64,000 bases of DNA. Source: Climacium dendroides (lineage: Eukaryota; Streptophyta; Bryopsida; Hypnales; Climaciaceae). The notes under the pieces are model-generated. The model saw only the letters and a list, made by a program, of their open reading frames with translations. It was not told the DNA's origin and made no database searches. Positions 10,901 to 22,990 of this stretch are shown piece by piece. Within the stretch, counting starts at the first letter, position 1. Each line of letters opens with the position of its first letter. The stretch is from NCBI GenBank assembly GCA_950106755.1, contig OX467083.1:4005501-4069500 (forward strand). The letters are read 5' to 3'. The position numbers and the translations under genes are program-made.

Positions 10901-11006
10901 TCAATTGGGGCCCTATTAGACTTACTACAACCACAAAAGGGTTGGTTGGGCACTTTTGGAGTGATTTGAGTCATTTAGGCTTCCATTGGAGTGGGAGACC
11001 TAAACC

Positions 11007-11972
11007 ATGGCCACTAGTGATGGAGATGGCGTGAGGGTCATCGACAAGTTCAATGGAGACAACTTTGGACTATGGAAGTTCAAAATGGAGATGATCTTGG
11101 TCGAAAAGGACTTGTGGGAGATTGTAGAAGGCACGGAAGAGGTGCCCGCAACTGATGCAGATGTGAAAGTCAAGAAGTCCTATGAGAAAAGGGTCAAGAA
11201 GGCCTTCTCCGTGATTGCTTGCAATCTTGTGGATAGGCAACTTGCTCATGTGCGAGCATGCAAGGGACCCGCGGAAGCATGGAAGGTGCTTTGCAACATC
11301 CATGAGACCAAGAGCTTGTCCAACATGCTCTTCATTTGACGCAAGTTCTTCACATGCAAGATGCAAGAGAACGAGGGCATGTTGGACCACATCAACAAGG
11401 TGAAGGCATTGACAGACCAACTTGCTTGTTTGGAGGTTCCTGTCACGGATGGTGACATTGTTATGACTTTGCTTGATAGCTTGCCACCTTCTTATGAGTA
11501 TCTCATCACGGCGTTGGAGACAAGACCTATGGAGGAGCTCACTCTTGACTTCATCACGGCAAGGTTGATGCATGAGGTGTCCAAGAGGAAGGAGAATGAG
11601 CCCTAAGAAGGAGGGGCAGCACTCTACTCGCGGTATGGCCAAGGGGGGAGCTCACAACCACGCAAGGAGACACGCACATGCTACAATTGTGGTAAGCCCA
11701 GCCACCTTGCATGGTATTGTAGATTGCCCAAGAAGGAGAATGCAAACAAGGCAAGTGTGAAGGAAGTGGAAGAGGACTTTGAATTTGTGGCCAATGAAGG
11801 ATTTGACAACACCGACATGTTCACATGGATTGTTGACTCGGACGCAACACAACACATGACTTCACATAGGCAAGCATTTCTCACTTATGCTCCCATAAAC
11901 AATCGCAAGGTGTACTTGGGGGACAACAATATGGTGGATGCAATTGGCATGGGTGCATCGTGGTGGAGGTAG
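11007..11972 (+). pseudogene. Copia gag and start of protease, interrupted
   Basis: Gag packages retrotransposon RNA into virus-like particles. The frame opens at ATG 11,007 with the Copia gag N-terminus (KFNGDNFGLWKFKMEMIL) and continues through the gag-polypeptide domain (LACLEVPVTDGDIVMTLLDSLP). A CCHC zinc knuckle follows (CYNCGKPSHLAWYC, 11,679-11,720, exact C-x2-C-x4-H-x4-C). The protease signature then reads WIVDSDATQHMT, with GAC at 11,841-11,843 where Asp-Ser-Gly is expected, so the active-site Gly has become Asp. Two in-frame stops interrupt it: TGA at 11,337 (best read as former CGA) and TAA at 11,604 (former CAA). Near 11,955 the frame shifts by one base into the pol frame. Nothing here could be translated as an intact gag-protease. 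Confidence 0.93.
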
Positions 11973-14900
11973 AGGTGAAGGGTCAAGTGAGGACCATTCG
12001 CATCCAAGATGCGTTGCATGTGCCCAAGTTGCATGCCAACTTGCTCTCGGTGAGCAAGTTGGTGTTACAAGATTTGAAGGTGCAATTCAACAACAAGGGG
12101 TGCGTTTTGGGTGCATCCAATGGAGAGATGATCGTGACAACATCAAAAGAGGACAATTTGTATCATTTGAGGTTCAAGAGCGTGAATGGCACAAGCAAGG
12201 CATGTTTAGCGCAAGGAGCACTCCACCAACACTCTCTACAACTATGGCACAAGAGATTAGGCCACCTCAATGAGAAGAGTCTCAAGAGCCTTTAAAGCAT
12301 AGTTGCGGGTATGCAAGTGGAGAAGGGCTCTTGCGATTTGAAGTGTGAAGCTTGCACTGAAGGCAAGCAAGCAAGGCCACCATTTCCAAGCGATGGAGGG
12401 ACAAGAGCAACCAAGGTGTTGGAGATTGTGCACTCCGATGTGTGTGGCCCCATGAAGACCACCTCTATGGGTGGTGCAAGGTATTTTTTGACCTTCATTG
12501 ATGATTTTTCAAGGAAGATATGGGTGTTCATGCTCAAGTGCAAGAGTGAGGTGTTTAAGAAGTTCAAAGCATGGAAGGCACTTGTGGAAAATGAGTCGGG
12601 GTATAAGGTGAAGGTGTTGAGGTCGGACAATGGTGGGGAATACATGTTCAAGGCCTTTGAAGCTTTTATGAGAGAGCATGGTATTCAACACCAAACTTCA
12701 GCCCCTTACACTCCGCAACAAAATGGTGTGGCGGAGCGTGCTAATCGCACACTAATGGAGATGGCTCGGTCCATGGTCCATGCCCAAGGCCTCACGTATG
12801 ATCTTTGGGCAGAGGCGGTATCAAATGCGGCATACACACGCAATAGGTGCCCTACAAATGCAGTAGCTTCGATGACGCCACAAGAAACATGGAGTGGAAA
12901 GAGGCCCAACATTGGGCACATGCGCATCTTTGGATGCGTTGCATATGCCTTGGATTTGAGTCCCAAGCGCTCCAAGCTTGATGTCAAGGGCATCAAGTGT
13001 TTGCTTATGGGATATTGTGAGGGCTCCAAGGCGTATAGACTCATGTGTTTGGAGACCAAGAAGATCATCAAGAGTCGCGATGTCTCATTTGTAGAAGACA
13101 AGCAAGGGGACACCAATGCTTTGGAGATGTGTCCAAGTGGGAGCAAGGAGGAACCAAAGATTGAAGTGAACAAATCTCCAAACATACCCAAGGATGATGA
13201 GGACCATGATGAAACACCACCGACACCTAATGAGAAGAGTTGTCCATCTCCGAGCTCTCCACCAAGTAAAGACGAGGAAGAAGATGCCTCCAAGGAGCCA
13301 AGATATCCTACGAGGGAGAGGAGACCGCTTGGAGAATGGTGGAAGAACCACATCTTCCCTCAAGAGCAAGTGGAGCATGCCAATGTGGCGTGTGTAGGAG
13401 ATCCACGCAACATGGGTGAAGCCATGAAGAGCTCGGATGCAAGCAAGTGGGAGCAAGCTATGAAAGAGGAGTATACCTCACTTATGGCCAAAGGTACATG
13501 GGAACTTTCTCCTCTTCCTCGTGATCGTACAAGTGTGGGATGCAAGTGGGTGTTTTGCACCAAGAGAGGTGCATCCGGCAACATTGTGCGTTATAAAGCA
13601 AGATTAGTAGCCAAGGGGTATTCACAAGTAGAAGGAGTGGACTTCAATGAGACTTTTGCTCTCGTGGTCAAGTTTTGCACCATTCGATGCATGGTGAGCA
13701 TTGGGGCTACCATGGATTTGGAAATGCACCAAATGGATGTCATCACAGCGTTTCTCAATCCTGGGCTTGAAGAAGTGATCTACATGGATCAGCCTAAAGG
13801 CTTTATCCAAGAGGGTCGTGAGTACCTCAAGTGCAAGCTCAAGAAGACCATCTATGGGTTGAGGCAATCCGGAAGAGCATGGTACATGGATGTGGATGCA
13901 TTGTTTGCAAGGGAGGGCTACAAAAGGAATCATGCGGACCACTCTCTCTACATCAAGCAAACAAGTACGTATTTGGTGATTGTGATTGTGTATGTAGATG
14001 ACTTGATCATCATGACCAACACCATGAGCAAGATGGTGGAAGTGAAGGCCATGTTGAAGAGTCAATATGACATGAGCGACCTTGGTGAGTTACACTATTG
14101 TCTTGGAGTGGAGTTTACAAGGAACCGGGCGGCTCGCACCATACCCATGAGCCAAGGCAAGTACATTGAGGGCGTGTTGAAGTGATTCAATATGGAGGGA
14201 TGCAAATCCGTTAGTACACCTCTTGATGTGAAGGAGAAGATGTTCAAGCTCACGGATGAAGAGTATGAAGGTGTAAAGGCTGAAATGCAAGATGTGCCTT
14301 ACAAAGCTGCGGTGGGGAGCTTGATGTATGCTATGGTGGCCACAAGACCCGACCTTGCATTTGCCATGAGTGTGGTGAGTCAACACATGGCCAAAAGTGG
14401 CCCAAGGCATTGGGCAGCAGTGAAAAGGGTCATGCGATACCTCCAAGGAACTTTGGATGGCAAGTTGGTACTTGGAGGTCAGAGCCTGACATTAGTGGGG
14501 TTTTGTGATGCAGATTGGACCAGAGATGCAACGGATAGGAAGTCGACCACAGGTTATGTGTTTATGCTTGGAGGTGGTGCAATTTCATGGAATTCAAAGA
14601 AACAACCCACCATTGCATTGTCTACCATCGAGGCGAAGTACATGGCCATTAGCCAATGCACAAGAGAGGCCATATGGCTAAGGCAACTCATGAGTGATGT
14701 GGGATTGGAGCAAGAGAAGAGCACACGCATCATGTGTGATAATCAAGACGCCATTGCCTTGCTGAAGAATCCCATCCATCACTCTCGGAGCAAACACATC
14801 GACATACAACACCATTTCATTCGTGAGAAGGTTGAAGAAGATGTGATTGAGATGAAGTACATTTCTACAGAGTGCATGGTGGCCGATGTGCTTACAAAGG

Positions 14901-14995
14901 CACTTGGCAAGTCCCGACATGAAGTTCTTCGCAAGGAGAAGGGTTTGACATTGTTTGGCAACAACCAAAGTGGGAGTGTTGAAGAAAGTGAGTAG
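11960..14995 (+). pseudogene. Copia pol: integrase, reverse transcriptase, RNase H, interrupted
   Basis: Pol copies the element RNA to DNA and inserts it. The order is the GAG-pre-integrase zinc finger (LWHKRLGH ... CEACTEGK), the integrase core with the D,D,E triad (HSDVCGPM at 12,434; SDNGGEY at 12,623; NGVAERANR near 12,724), the reverse transcriptase (KARLVAKGYSQ, FLNPGLEEVIYM, catalytic YVDD at 13,991-14,002) and RNase H (CDADW near 14,507; LSTIEAKY; CDNQDA). The frame is constant, with two stops: TAA at 12,293 and TGA at 14,183, the latter in VLK-stop-FNMEGCK where relatives have Arg. The RNase H motif reads EAKY where EAEY is usual, a possible G to A change. The final stop (14,993) lies 17 nt inside the 3' LTR, so the polypurine tract is part of the coding region. 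Confidence 0.96.
14967..14976 (+). other. polypurine tract of the Copia element
   Basis: AAAGTGGGAG directly abuts the first base of the 3' LTR. This is the position and composition required to prime plus-strand DNA synthesis. It lies within the last codons of pol. Confidence 0.9.
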
Positions 14996-15248
14996 ATTGG
15001 CATAGAATGTTTGTGGAAGCTCTTAGTATGGGCTGACCTTAGTTGTGTGTTGTTTGTAGCCAAAGTAATGGGCTATTAGAGAGGGGCAGCCCTCCTAGAG
15101 GACCTTTGTCCCATATGGTTAGTCATGGCACTTGGTAGAAGAGTGGTATAATAGGGCAACCCCTAGCATGGGCTTGACACCCCTTTCTCACACATGTTTG
15201 TGTTCCCCTTCATTGAAATACATTGGCTTGGTATTCTTTCTCTCAAAA
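14977..15248 (+). repeat. Copia 3' LTR
   Basis: The 272-bp partner of 9,982-10,253. The five differences are four transitions and one transversion. It is followed immediately by the ATTGG duplication. Confidence 0.95.
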
Positions 15249-15253
15249 ATTGG

Positions 15254-16360
15254 AAATTGTACTAAAAATTGAGTGTGCTTAGGGAATCAAATTGAATTGG
15301 AATTTGAGAGAACTAGTCAAGAATTTAGTGAGAGAAGTGAAGATTTGAATAAGTAATTTCATCAGAAGCCTGACGATACTCTCCTCGGACAACATGGTCC
15401 TGATCCTCAACGATGATTCTAGAGTCGTGAAACATAAACCAAGCTGAGACCCAACTGAGAAAGAAGCGAGGTTCTCAAAATTTCGGAGACGCTCTTGCAG
15501 ACGACGAGATTTGGCAGCCTCATTCAGAGGTAGTAAGTGAAATTTTGTACTTTTGAAATTGTAAATCGGCTGCTCATTCTTTGAATCCAAAATCGTTATG
15601 GAAAATGTGTAGAGATCAGCCCATTGATTTTACGAAACTTAAGATTGAATTTGGCTTTGTGATTGGAATCTCGGAATTTCGGAGAATCACAGGGAGTCAA
15701 CAAATGCCAACAGATTTTTGGAAACAACTTGGAGAACGAATTGTCCTCGGGTGCTATATTGCTGGTGACCGGCAATCAGAAGAATCTTCAAATTGAATTA
15801 GTGTTTTGGTTGAAGTGAATTGGGATCGGAGTGCAGAACTCTGTTAAAATTCTTGACAGGAAATTGAACTTGAATGGCCGAGACTTTGAATGTCTCCATC
15901 TCGTTGTGAGAATGAGATTCTCTGCACAATTTTAGTAGATACTGAAAGAAGCAATCAATTTTGAAAATTGAGATCGGGCAGAGAACCGGCGCAGGGGCAG
16001 GTCGTTGCTTGACTCCGGTACAATCAAATTTTCAAAATTGATGGAATTCAGTCGTTGGAGGCGGGTGCATTGACTAAATTACTTGATTGTTCAAGAAATC
16101 AATTGAGATTTCTAGAATTTGTAAGTAGCAATCTTGAATCAGTGAAGCGGCCGCTACAGATGCTGCGCGAACTCACAGACGGGAGAAATTAGGGATTCCA
16201 CGGCCTTAGGGTTTGGTTCCCGGATATAGGGGCCGAATCCACGGTCATAGGCGCTGAATCCATGGTTATAAGTCAACTGTACAGATTTAGGGGCTGATTA
16301 CGTGGGAATAGGGTGGCTTATACAAATCTCTACCATTGATGAAGATATAATCTTTCTTCC
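15254..16360. other. GC-richer island without an assigned gene
   Basis: Composition is less AT-biased than on either side. Candidate ORFs are 15,279-15,590 minus (103 codons, Arg/Leu/Glu-rich, containing KSRRLQERLRNFENLASF) and 15,581-15,796 plus (71 codons). Neither matches a family I know. GT-AAGT-type donor-like words occur on the plus strand near 15,533 and 16,121, so this could be the 5' part of a split plant gene. A small tandem repeat lies at about 16,210-16,315. Confidence 0.3.
16210..16315. repeat. short degenerate tandem repeat, about 21 bp per unit
   Basis: Units of the type GGATATAGGGGCCGAATCCAC, GGTCATAGGCGCTGAATCCAT, GGTTATAAGTC and GATTTAGGGGCTGATTAC recur four to five times. 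Each pairs an ATAGG-like core with a GAATCCA or GATTAC end. Non-coding. Confidence 0.6.
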
Positions 16361-18942
16361 TTTTTTTACAAGTTCCTTCATCTTTCTAGTTTTTGCTTCT
16401 TATTTATCTCCAACGCATTGCACTGTCACAAAGTTTTGCTATTAGGTTCAAAATATCATGGGGCTTTTGTTGTAGAAATGTTTGTAAATATTCATTAGTA
16501 TCCTTCAACATCCTAAATAATAATAAACCTATTGTCAAACTCTCTTTTTGCCAACTCCCTATCCTACAATTCTAGCTCAGGGGATTCACTTAGAGTGTCC
16601 ATTAAAAACCATGTGCGACCAAAACTTTGGACCTCCTACATACTTTTTGAATTTTAAATAAAATCAAATGAAAAAAAAATATGAATAGATTTTCCTACTT
16701 TGATTTTATCAATATCAAAAAGTTTATGTTTTGAATTATTGATATTTTTATTTGTTAATAATATTACAAATTTTTGAAGTAAAAAGATACACTGAAAAAC
16801 TGAAAAATAACTTTTACACCTCTATATTATATAAGAAAAAATTGTTAAAAAAATGAATTAAAAAATATTTAAAATAACTCTCTATTAAAGCTCATTTTGA
16901 GTTGAATTTTGATGCAATGGTCATCTAAATGTGTCTCTAAAAATATTTGAGTTAAAAAAGCATGCCATTTTAGTGCATTTTTAACTTCTTTTAGAAATCA
17001 TTCCATATTTTATTTGAATTTGAAATTTTGGGAGTAGAATCCTATAGTCATTAGTAAAGGCAATGCTCAAAATTTGAAGTTAAAATTATAGTTTATTAGA
17101 AACCACTTGTTCACACCAGTGTTTTTTTTTGGAACAGTAGAGGCTTGCATGCCCTCATACTAGTGGCACATTTATGGAGGTAGGCTAAAATCGTTTGACA
17201 GTAGCAACAAATCACCAAGAAAAAAATTGGTTTATACATGGTTTGTTGTAGTAGAACTAAGTGCACCCCTCGAGAATTCCAGCAATGTCTCCAAAAACGC
17301 CATATTTAACTTTGACATGGCATAAATGTTAAAAAAAATAGCTTTAAAAATCTTGAAACTTTATCACAATGTAGATCAACTGTCCAACTACTCACATAAA
17401 AATTTTCATCTGAATTTAAGATATTTTTCAATTTTGGTAGACATATTCCTACTACTGACTTTCTAACTCTTCATTGCCTCTACACTATGGTTGTATTTTA
17501 TGCATAACTTATAGATCCCAAGTCCTTTGATGCTAAAATTTTGACACAAGATAGTAGATAAAATAAGAAAGATATTCTCAAAGTTTCATTTTCATGACAT
17601 AAAAATCAATAAGAATGAAGTTATTCCATACACCCCCACCTCCCTTGGCTACCTTAGAATCCAAACACCTTCACTTCAAAGCCTCATAACAGTTTTTCCA
17701 TAATAGATCTAAATCCAAAATTTGGCATCATAGTAGATCAACTATTCAAAACCTCACATCCAAAAACTCAAATTCAAAAGCTTGCATTCATACAACACTT
17801 TTTCAAAAACCAACATAAAATCCCTTACACCAATGCTTCTTTAAATATAAATCCTCAATATTAACACAACTTGTACTCTTAGTGCATTCCACACCTCCCC
17901 AAAACACCAAAGAACAAAAGAGAAAGAAAGATAAGGGACTAGTCCTTGCTTCAAATAGCCACCACAATCCTAAGGCGGTTAGTCCTCCTAGTTGCTATGA
18001 GTTATTAATAGTAAATTGTTTAGATTTTAATATTCTATTGATAACTTTTGAAAACAAGAAGTTCCAAAGCACACCAAAAAACGTGGCATTTAGATTCTGT
18101 ATTCATTTTTTATAAAGTGACAAAGTTTCATTTGTACATGTTCTAAAATAGTTTTTTTTAATATATGCATTTATTCATTTACAAGATGTATATAGAATAA
18201 TGATGGCAGTTTTATGCAAAATACATAATGTATATTCCAACATTATGTAGGTTTACTTTTGGCATCTTATGAAATTATTAGGCTTACAAATATGCTGAAG
18301 GTACCTTTTTTTTAGCAATACTAATGATTACAAAATGTTTAAGAAGTGACAAACAAATTATCCAAATGATTAAGAACCATTATCATCTTAGTGACCACAA
18401 TGAGTGCCCTATGTGTTGGCATTGAACATATTGTTTGCAAATTTAGCTCTATAATATTAGTAAACAAAAAAATTCCACAGCCATATATAAAAAATCAATG
18501 AATCATGTATATTATCAAATTTCCACTTTATGAAAAAGTCAATTTCTAGAAATATATTCATGTGAAAAATACTTTATTCATTGAAAATTTTAAAATTCCC
18601 GTAAAGAGAAATGAAAATTATACTAGAACTTACAAATTCCTATGAAAAAAGACCTAAAGAAGTTTAGAACACAAATGAAAAAGGGTTTAGGATAGAACTA
18701 AAAAAATCTATTCAAATTCAATGTCTTTTTGAAGTAAGTCATGAAAAATTATGTTACTTTCTTTGGCCAAACGAAGTTGCCAACAATTTTGGGACGCCAA
18801 TTCATGTTGAATAGTTGCTCGTTTTAACAACTTTTGGATATTTTTTTCATTTTTTCTTAGACTCAAAAAAGTCTACTTATTTATTGACTTCTACAAATTT
18901 TGAATCACCTCCATCATATTGCAATTAATTTAGACTCATGAA
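16361..18942. other. AT-rich intergenic DNA, nothing recognised
   Basis: Short ORFs only (the longest, 17,882-18,115, has 77 codons and no domain). No repeat boundaries, RNA genes or transposon ends were found on reading both strands. Confidence 0.5.
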
Positions 18943-19420
18943 CTACTTTAGGAGGCAATGATATAATTGCATTTGCATCTTTGATTTTTTTGCAATAAGA
19001 AGTGTGGTAGCATCTTGTTCTACATTGTTAAGGTTCCTTAAGTTTTGATTTAAAGAACCTTTTAGATATTTATATGCTTTTCTTTCCCAATGCATACTAA
19101 AGCTATCATTGTGAATGATGTACAATTTGTAATAAATAAACACATGCTATAACTAAATCTAATAGATTTTCTAGTTTCACATCAATTCTTTTGAGTAGAT
19201 TCCTCCAACTTCTTTTTAAACATCCAAATCTTTGTTTTACAATCATTCTAGTCCTAGATTGATTGAAATTCTAGTGAGCCTTTTCCAAAATAGTTTGTCT
19301 TGTACACCTTTGAATGGGTTGAAAAAATATAAACTAGGTTATGTTTTTTCTCACAAAACCAAGGAAAACAATAGTATAATAAGAGGTTCTTGTAGGGAAA
19401 GGTTTATGTAGTCTATCGTT
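18943..19420 (-). pseudogene. PIF/Harbinger transposase relic (DDE_Tnp_4), C-terminal part
   Basis: The minus strand carries the C-terminal half of a HARBI1-like nuclease. From about 19,290 it reads NFNQSRTRMIVKQRFGCLKRSW, then RNLLKRIDVKLENLLDLVIAC, matching the family signature FN...SR.R..VE..FG.LK.RWR.L......I.AC. The last catalytic acidic residue lies in the RMIVKQRFG segment, where the family has VE; here it is K-Q. An in-frame stop precedes NFNQ and a second lies about 40 codons upstream. After the IAC motif the frame shifts into a 66-codon ORF (18,943-19,143) that supplies the expected C-terminal tail. Degenerate and inactive. No terminal inverted repeats were located. Confidence 0.72.
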
Positions 19421-21785
19421 TACGTGACTAAAGTCACTTTCAAATAGAATAATACTTTAAACTTGAAAATATCTGGTTTTAGTTTTGTAATCCAAAAACA
19501 CTCTTATTCCCAAGGTTTTGGAATTTTGTTCTTAGTCCTTTACCAATGTATGCAGACACAATGTATAAAGTCCTAGTCCCATATAGTGTTCTAAAAGGTG
19601 GTCAAATAGTTTGGTCAACACTTCAAGTTTGGTCAAATTGTCTTATGCAATGAACGATCGAGGACTTAATCAATTTCAAGATAATACTTTGAAAATAGTA
19701 CACATAATTCATTAATTACTCCTTTTTAAATGTGTTGGTCAAATAGTCTAGTAAGCGCTTGCTATGAGCAATCGTAATGCAAAATGCTTAAGTTCGTCAA
19801 TCCTAAGTCAAATTGTCTCAATTTGTGCAAAGCATGCAAGTTTAGGTTTTATACCTGAATTTTGTCTTTCTTCTTTTTGTTTTTCTCCAATTCTTTGAGG
19901 TTAAATTGTCAAATGGTCAAATGGTCCAATTTCACACAATTAGTTCCTACATACCACAAAACATAAAACCAATTCATATTTTTACTCAAACTACACGTCT
20001 AAAACTATGTATTAGAATTCTAAAACCAAGGCAAACCAACACCTAAAACCACACAAAGTAAATAACTTAAAATCATCCAAACAGACCTATTTCTGCAGTA
20101 TAGGACCTATAACCATGGCTGCATAATAGGGGAGTCCAACTGGGCCTTAGATGGAACTTTAGGCGATTTAGAATCTCATCTAGATTTTTTCCTTGGGGCC
20201 CAAAGATTTGTGTGAACATGAAGTTTTTAAAGTTTGTATGGAGATTGTTGGTTTGGTATGAAATGGGTTTGTATTTGAATTTTATTTTTGAAAATCCATG
20301 AGGTGCAAATGAAAATGTACATTAGATTTTAAAAGGTGACTATTGATGATTTAAAGTGCTAAATTTATTAAGAACAATTGTAATTAAACAATTACAAGTG
20401 AAAGGAAGTTTCAAGTATAAGTAGTTAGAAGTTTTATTTTGAAAGGAGAGTAGATGAGGGTAGTTTTGCCTCCCTTGTGTTTTTATTTTCTATAAACATT
20501 TTTCACAAACACTTTTATGTGTGTATTCTTTTCCACAATTCAATTTAAGTGTTAAAAATAGTTTTGTACTATAATAAATGTGTATTTGTGTAATTTGTAA
20601 ATGATTCATAATATATAAATGTGATGTACATGTAATTAAATTTTTTTGATGCAAATGTATATTATTTAAACTTTTTGTATGGAAATTTCAGTGTATGATT
20701 GAATTGTTGTGATTAAAATTGGAGAATTTGAGATAGTTTGAGTATGAATTAATGTGAAAAAATAATAGTGATTATTCATAACACATGGAGTGAATTGTGT
20801 ATGAGTTATGAATTATAAACATTCATTTTTTATTTCATTTCATCAGCATGTAATGTGTTATTCAAAATTGAAGTTTATGATTGTAGTCATGTTTTGTTTT
20901 TTGTTTTTGACTAATTGTCCTTTGTTTTATAAAATAAGACCAATCTTTAGAATGTTTATATATTGATAGAGTAATGTAGGCTAAATGTCTTTGTAAAAAA
21001 GGATTAGATTTAAAACATTCTAAATAGCTTGGATATGAAGAGTGGGAATTTATTTTGGAGACTTTTTTGAGATGAACATAGTCTGAAAATTTTGAAGTTT
21101 TCCTCCTTCCTCTTATTTTTTTTGAAGTCATAATGTTGTCTATTTGTATAGTAAATTCCTTCATGTGAATATAATCCGTTTTAACAAATTTTTGTATATT
21201 AGTTTGCTTATTGTGAATTTTCAATAAATAAAATCCAATGATTGGATTGTTGTGTGTTTGTGGTTAATAAATTGATTGTGGTAACTTGTCATTGTTGTAT
21301 ACATGTTCTTCAAGTTAATTTATTTCATTATTCTTGAAGTTATAAATGGTTTGGACAATTTATAGTTTCCTATCTCCATTGAATCTACAAATTGGATTTT
21401 CTTGCCGTAAATTAGTGTGTAATTTTTGTGGTTTTGTTTGATTTGTGTATATAGATAGCCACTTGTTTTAAGAATTTTTTTGTGATTTGAAGCTTTATTG
21501 GTTAAAAATATCTGAGTGTAGTCGTATTCTTTGACAATTTATTATGGCTAATGTGTCAAAAACTAGTGATTGGTTTATATAATTTGTATTTATTTATAAT
21601 CTTTCCTATTTCATCACAAAATTTCATGTGAACAAATCTTTTCTACTATACTAATTATAAAAAAAATAAAAATTCCATTGGAATCATTACCTTTTCGTCA
21701 TATGACATCTAGTGATGTTGCTAGGGAATTTTGTATAAAAGGGGATTGATGAAAGTGAAACTTGGTTAAGACTCGATTATCAAGG
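19421..21785. other. AT-rich intergenic DNA with TATA-like element near its end
   Basis: No domain-bearing ORF (the longest is 120 codons at 20,862-21,224 minus, low complexity, Lys/Ser-rich). A GGTCAAAT-type word recurs around 19,600-19,930. TATAAAAGGGG at 21,734-21,744 is a good TATA box and lies about 50 bp before the coiled-coil remnant. Confidence 0.4.
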
Positions 21786-21789
21786 TTGT

Positions 21790-22990
21790 TGAAATGGCCA
21801 ACCAAAAATTGTGTATTCAAACTTTGAATATGGAACAAAATAGAATATCTTGAGAATTATAATAAATCATTATTGAATGAACTAAAAGGATTAAAATTGA
21901 ATTGGGATACATTATATCCATCATTTTAAGAAACAAAAGTTAAACTAGAATCACTAATGAATGAAATAAATTTTTTTTGAAGAGCAACACCAACATCAAG
22001 ATTTCATTGTTATGAAACTACAAAATTGAGTCATTGATGGTATAGCCAAGGAAAAGAAGCTACATAAATTACAAAAGAAAAATTGAGATTGTCTATAGAG
22101 ATAAAAAAATGGATGTGACCATAGTCACATTGAAATCTTCATTGGCTACTTTAAATAATGAAGTGGAAAGCTTGAAAAGAGAATTCAAACTTGCACAAAG
22201 TAATTTTAGAGAAGCTCTTGAATGCAAAAGTCATATTGAGAAAGAAAATTTTGTAAATTTTTAAATTTAAAAAAAATATTCAATTCCAATTAGAAATTGT
22301 TCTACATTCTTTAAAAGATGTGACAAATCACCATGATGCCTCAAATGTTATAGTTCTATTATTTTTAAATCAAATGTCAATTATGGAAAGTCAAAAGGTT
22401 GGAAGAGAAAAGAAATATAAAGATCTTTGGGTTGAGTTGCATAAAGAATTTGAAAAGTCTTCAAAGAAAATGAAAGAAGTTTATGAAGCTTTAATTAAGA
22501 TACTTCAAAATGATTTGTCCAATATTTTTAAATTTAATGAAATATGAGATTACTCAAAATATAAATTTAGATGTAGTTTTGTTGTCAAAGGAAAATGAGC
22601 TTGGTGTTAAGCAAGAGAGCATTTGACAAAAATATTGAAAATAAAGATTAGTGCTTTACTTAATTTGGTGGAAGATTTAAAACAAAAGTAATTTAATTTT
22701 ACCATCTTTAAAGAACCATTTTTTGGAAAAGAATGTTATACTTGAAGAAGATTTATTTATGAATGATAAAGAGAATATGGAAAGCGTCAATGCATTTTTT
22801 CAACACTGACTTCAAAAAAGTGAAGAAATTATAATTTTCCAAAGTAAGCAACACTCAAAATTAATTGAGTACATAATAACTAAACATTTTAAACATTTTT
22901 TATGCTCTACAATGTGACATGTTGATTATGAAGAATTTAGCATTAAAACAAGTCAATGAAAACTTTAAGCAACAACTAAATACAAAATTG
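21790..22990 (+). pseudogene. degraded coiled-coil-type coding remnant
   Basis: Starting at an ATG near 21,794, the plus strand reads as a heavily broken, Glu/Lys/Leu/Asn-rich protein. Fragments in shifting frames are of heptad-like character, for example LLNELKGLKLNWDTLY, then VKLESLMNEINFF. The last part is open as 22,320-22,547 (75 codons, EKSSKKMKEVYEALIKILQ). Many stops and frameshifts intervene. A TATA box at 21,734 precedes it. I do not recognise the family; a retroelement gag or a host coiled-coil protein are both possible. Confidence 0.3.

Larger units (their letters stand above)
9982..15248 (+). mobile_element. full-length Ty1/copia LTR retrotransposon, coding-defective
   Basis: A 5,267-bp element bounded by 272-bp LTRs and flanked by the 5-bp target duplication ATTGG (9,977-9,981 and 15,249-15,253). 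The order is LTR, primer-binding site, 750-nt leader with 60-bp tandem repeats, gag, protease, integrase, reverse transcriptase, RNase H, polypurine tract, LTR. Integrase before reverse transcriptase defines Ty1/copia. The two LTRs differ at five positions by eye, so the insertion is fairly young. The polyprotein is nevertheless broken by stops at 11,337, 11,604, 12,293 and 14,183 and a frameshift near 11,955. All other parts needed for mobilisation in trans appear present. Confidence 0.97.

Noticed and set aside
13085..13456. Antisense ORFs across the Copia pol region (for example 123 and 215 codons)
   Set aside because: Shadows of the plus-strand integrase/reverse transcriptase reading frame with no domain of their own.
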